A stretch of 64,000 nucleotides of DNA from Arthrobacter citreus (GTDB lineage: Bacteria; Actinomycetota; Actinomycetes; Actinomycetales; Micrococcaceae): the NCBI RefSeq assembly GCF_038405225.1, contig NZ_CP151657.1, forward strand, positions 2,418,001 to 2,482,000. Reading direction: 5' to 3'. The translations under genes were made by a program, and so were the position numbers. Positions 61,636 to 64,000 of the stretch are shown here, one piece after another. The notes under the pieces were generated by a model that saw only the letters and a list, made by a program, of their open reading frames with translations, was not told the DNA's origin and made no database searches. Within the stretch, counting starts at the first letter, position 1, and each line of letters starts with the position of its first letter.

Positions 61636-62196
61636 CTATCCGGGCATCAGCAGATGGGCGGGAATGGCACTCTTGTCCCTGATCCGACGCAGCAGCACCG
61701 GATTGATCAGCTCTCCACGGCGCAGCACGCTGACGTCGCCCGTCGGTTCCAGGATGACCAGGGCCACTTCGGAGAAGTTTCTGATGCCGGCCTGCCGCAG
61801 CTTGAAGTACAGCTCGTCTTCCTGAATGCGGGCGGCATCCAACCCGGACTGGACAACATCTTCCCCGGCCATGAGGAGGATCGGTTGACTCGACAGGTAC
61901 GCGCCGCGCTTGGTCCGGCGCAGCACGGCCTCCACCTGGAACAGGGCGATCATGGTGACCAGGCCAATAATTCCGGCCAGCAGGGTGGGTGTGTTCCCCA
62001 GGACAACGCGCCCCAGCACCGAGCCGAAGGCAATCACAATTGCCTTGTCCATGGTGGACCAACTGGCTAGGGTACGCTGGCCCGCTATTCGAATGAGGAC
62101 GAAGAAGGCTGCATATATGCCAATGGCCGACAGGACCACCGAGAGCGCTTCCAGCGGCGAGATTCCGAGGTTTTGCCACACGGCCATACTCCTCAT
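61636..62196 (-). CDS. DUF421 (YetF-like) membrane protein
   Basis: 186 aa. Two or three N-terminal helices (LSVVLSAIGIYAAFFVLIRI, MDKAIVIAFGSVLGRVVLG) and a C-terminal soluble DUF421 domain (GAYLSSQPILLMAGEDVV, then a VLEPTGDVSVLRRG strand). The Tyr-rich SQPILL site is typical. Function unproven in the family. The ATG of MRSMAV is used; one three codons later is equally possible. Confidence 0.83.
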   Translation of the reverse strand: MRSMAVWQNLGISPLEALSVVLSAIGIYAAFFVLIRIAGQRTLASWSTMDKAIVIAFGSVLGRVVLGNTPTLLAGIIGLVTMIALFQVEAVLRRTKRGAYLSSQPILLMAGEDVVQSGLDAARIQEDELYFKLRQAGIRNFSEVALVILEPTGDVSVLRRGELINPVLLRRIRDKSAIPAHLLMPG

Positions 62197-62366
62197 GTTG
62201 AACGGATGGAACCGTGTTCCCGGTTCCGGACGTTCAGCGGCAGGGGTGATGGCCGGGGATGTTGGGTGTGTTTCGGGGAGGCACCGGCAGCCACTGTGTC
62301 CGATTAAAAGCTGTGTCCGACAGAAAAAGGCTAGCCGGGCTGCGATGCCGGCGACAGGGTCGGAAG

Positions 62367-62834
62367 CTAGAAGACCGACGCGCCAAGATAGGGCAGCATG
62401 AGGTCCTTCTGCTCGGGGGCAATCCGCAGGAGCCTGCCGGTACCGCCGTCGACGAAGGCAAGGGTGGTTTCCGCCTTGGCACACGTTTGTCCGGTTACCG
62501 GGTCGCGGATGACATAGGCAATGGTGAGGCTGGCGCCCTTGAGCGCGCTGATCCATACGGCGATGTCGGCCGGAATGTTCCGATAGGTCAGTGGTGACAG
62601 GTATTTCACCCGATGTTCAGCGACCAGGGCCTGCGTGCCGGCAGGCACGTTATTAAAGAGGGCAACCACCGGCTCCCGGCCCGGCCCTCCGGTGCCGCCG
62701 GGCGGCCCGAAGGCATGGATGCGGGCTTCCTCCAGGATCCGGAGTATCTCCACGTTGTTCACGTGGCCGTAGGCATCCATGTCGCCCCAGCGCATGCCAA
62801 CGGAGCATTGGATGACCTGCGGTGTCTCAATCAT
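62367..62834 (-). CDS. acyl-CoA thioesterase, hot-dog fold (YbgC/4HBT family)
   Basis: 155 aa. The 4HBT active-site motif MRWGDMDAYGHVNNVEIL near residue 14-31, with catalytic Asp, and VKYLSPLTYRNI in the middle. Hydrolyses acyl-CoA thioesters; chain length unknown. The ATG lies 6 nt after CAGAAT. Confidence 0.88.
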   Translation of the reverse strand: MIETPQVIQCSVGMRWGDMDAYGHVNNVEILRILEEARIHAFGPPGGTGGPGREPVVALFNNVPAGTQALVAEHRVKYLSPLTYRNIPADIAVWISALKGASLTIAYVIRDPVTGQTCAKAETTLAFVDGGTGRLLRIAPEQKDLMLPYLGASVF

Positions 62835-62909
62835 GGTTCGATTCTGGCACAGGCCCGGATGCTCCGGTCCCGGGTGGCCGGCGTGCCACCCGGGACCTTG
62901 GGCCGGGTT

Positions 62910-63899
62910 TTAGGCCTTCGCCAGCTGCGTCTCTGCGGCCAGCAGCTCGAACGAGTGCAGCCGTGATTCGAGGGTCGGCGTCTGGGTGGCAACAATCAGC
63001 TCGTCGGCGTCCGCGTGCGTGGTGAACCAGTCCAGGTACTCGCGGACCTCGGCGGGTGTGCCGACGGCGGAGTAACGGCCCATCTGCTTCACCTGCTGGC
63101 CGCCCGGGGATTCCAGGATGAGGTCGGCTTCCTCGGGAGTGAACGTCCGGTCCCGGCCAAAGAGCTGGGTGACCCGGCGGCGCTGTCCATCCTCGAACAT
63201 CTGCCGTGCTTCTTCCGTGGTGTCCGCGGCGATGACGTTGACTCCGGCAATCACATACGGCTCGGCCAGCTGCTCGGACGGGCGGAAGTCGCGGCGGTAG
63301 ATGGCCACGGCGTCCTGCAGCGCCTGCGGAGCAAAGTGCGAAGCAAAGGAGTACGGCAGCCCCAGCGCAGCAGCGAGCTTGGCTCCGAACAGCGACGATC
63401 CCAGGATGTACAGCGGCACGTTGGTGCCCTTGCCCGGGGTGGCTTCAATGCCGGGGATCAGGGTGTTGCCGGTGAGGTAGCCCTGCAGCTCCTGGACGTC
63501 CTGCGGGAAGCTGTCGGAGGACATGGGATCGCGTCGCAGCGCGCGCATCGTCTTCTGATCACTCCCGGGCGCCCGGCCGAGGCCCAGGTCAATCCGGCCG
63601 GGGAAGAGGGTTTCCAGCGTGCCGAACTGCTCGGCAATGGTCAGCGGCGCATGGTTGGGGAGCATGACTCCCCCGGCCCCCAGGCGGATGGTGGACGTGT
63701 TGGCGGCGATGTACCCCACCAGGACACTCGTGGCTGATGAAGCGATGGTGGGCATGTTGTGATGCTCGGCGTACCAAATGCGCGTGTAGCCCAGCTTTTC
63801 GGCGTGCTGGGCCAGGGCCAGGCTGGACGCGAAGGAATCGCGCGCGGTTTCGCCCTCGTCGATGATGGCCAGATCGAGGATCGAAAGCGGGACAGTCAT
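62910..63899 (-). CDS. LLM class flavin-dependent oxidoreductase (luciferase-like)
   Basis: 329 aa. Bacterial luciferase-like TIM barrel: [20 protein letters not shown] near residues 38-57, [13 protein letters not shown], and the C-terminal [19 protein letters not shown]-linked monooxygenase or reductase of the MsnO8/YhbW type; substrate unknown. The ribosome site before the ATG is weak. The 100 bp upstream to the window end holds its promoter region. Confidence 0.9.
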   Translation of the reverse strand: MTVPLSILDLAIIDEGETARDSFASSLALAQHAEKLGYTRIWYAEHHNMPTIASSATSVLVGYIAANTSTIRLGAGGVMLPNHAPLTIAEQFGTLETLFPGRIDLGLGRAPGSDQKTMRALRRDPMSSDSFPQDVQELQGYLTGNTLIPGIEATPGKGTNVPLYILGSSLFGAKLAAALGLPYSFASHFAPQALQDAVAIYRRDFRPSEQLAEPYVIAGVNVIAADTTEEARQMFEDGQRRRVTQLFGRDRTFTPEEADLILESPGGQQVKQMGRYSAVGTPAEVREYLDWFTTHADADELIVATQTPTLESRLHSFELLAAETQLAKA

Positions 63900-64000
63900 A
63901 AAAGTTGGAGCCTTTCGTTGCGCAGGTGTCCCAAGCCGTTTGCCCGGACACGTTAGTAAGGTGCAACCGCAAAGACCGCTGCCTTATTTCACGCCCGTCA

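Overview
The window reads as ordinary chromosome of a high-GC actinobacterium, most likely a Micrococcaceae member close to Arthrobacter. The basis is the base composition, the frequent GTG starts, the many leaderless-type starts (a -10 box 6-7 nt before the start codon), and Actinobacteria-typical families: DUF6350, DUF3618 with holin-X, DUF222/HNH, Stealth, MSMEG_6728, DUF6318, type II NADP isocitrate dehydrogenase, and a glutaminase fused to STAS and cyclic-nucleotide domains. I see no rRNA or tRNA gene, CRISPR array, intact insertion sequence or prophage. Genus assignment is inference.

Layout. 1-3.8 kb: a cut SDR, a macrodomain protein, and a three-gene ABC-2 exporter. 3.8-10.9 kb: glyA-folD behind a ZTP riboswitch, an FMO-like oxidoreductase, GNAT, purU, a gamma-carbonic-anhydrase-like protein and a Gfo/Idh/MocA oxidoreductase. 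11-16.2 kb: an envelope/stress trio (DUF3618, holin-X, helical anchored protein), a GCS2 enzyme with an inverted repeat across its start, and hsp20 preceded by both a CIRCE and a HAIR operator. 16.2-28.3 kb: icd, purH, DUF222/HNH, MFS, purN, DUF6350, TSUP, DUF1684, GNAT and MSMEG_6728. 28.3-31.9 kb: an AT-richer island of duplicated DUF6318 lipoproteins, a PKD-like secreted protein and another lipoprotein. 32-40.6 kb: Stealth phosphotransferase, glutamine-amidotransferase-like hydrolase, catalase and small enzymes. 40.6-44.4 kb: an OpuC-type osmoprotectant ABC operon. 44.4-50 kb: two zinc alcohol dehydrogenases, a YchJ-like protein, a Ser/Thr kinase with a lipoprotein partner, and a degenerate VapBC-like pair. 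50-58.4 kb: SDR, amidase, dipeptide-type ABC transporter and a divergent GntR/FCD regulator. 58.4-61.5 kb: two near-identical cold-shock genes flanking the glutaminase. 61.5-64 kb: DUF421, thioesterase, luciferase-like flavoprotein.

Themes. glyA, folD, purU, purN and purH all act on the one-carbon folate/purine junction. The ZTP riboswitch before glyA-folD is the expected sensor of 10-formyl-THF shortage. Stress functions are dense (hsp20, catalase, osmoprotectant uptake, csp pair, DUF3618 cluster).

No gene cluster stands out as a wholly new system. The best candidates for undescribed biology are: the two-hairpin 5' leader shared by the csp genes, with a terminator-like U-tract; the 13-bp inverted repeat spanning the GCS2 start codon; the stacked CIRCE/HAIR operators at hsp20; the duplicated, compositionally mosaic DUF6318/PKD lipoprotein locus; a probable ATT start for the Stealth gene; and the widespread leaderless promoter geometry.
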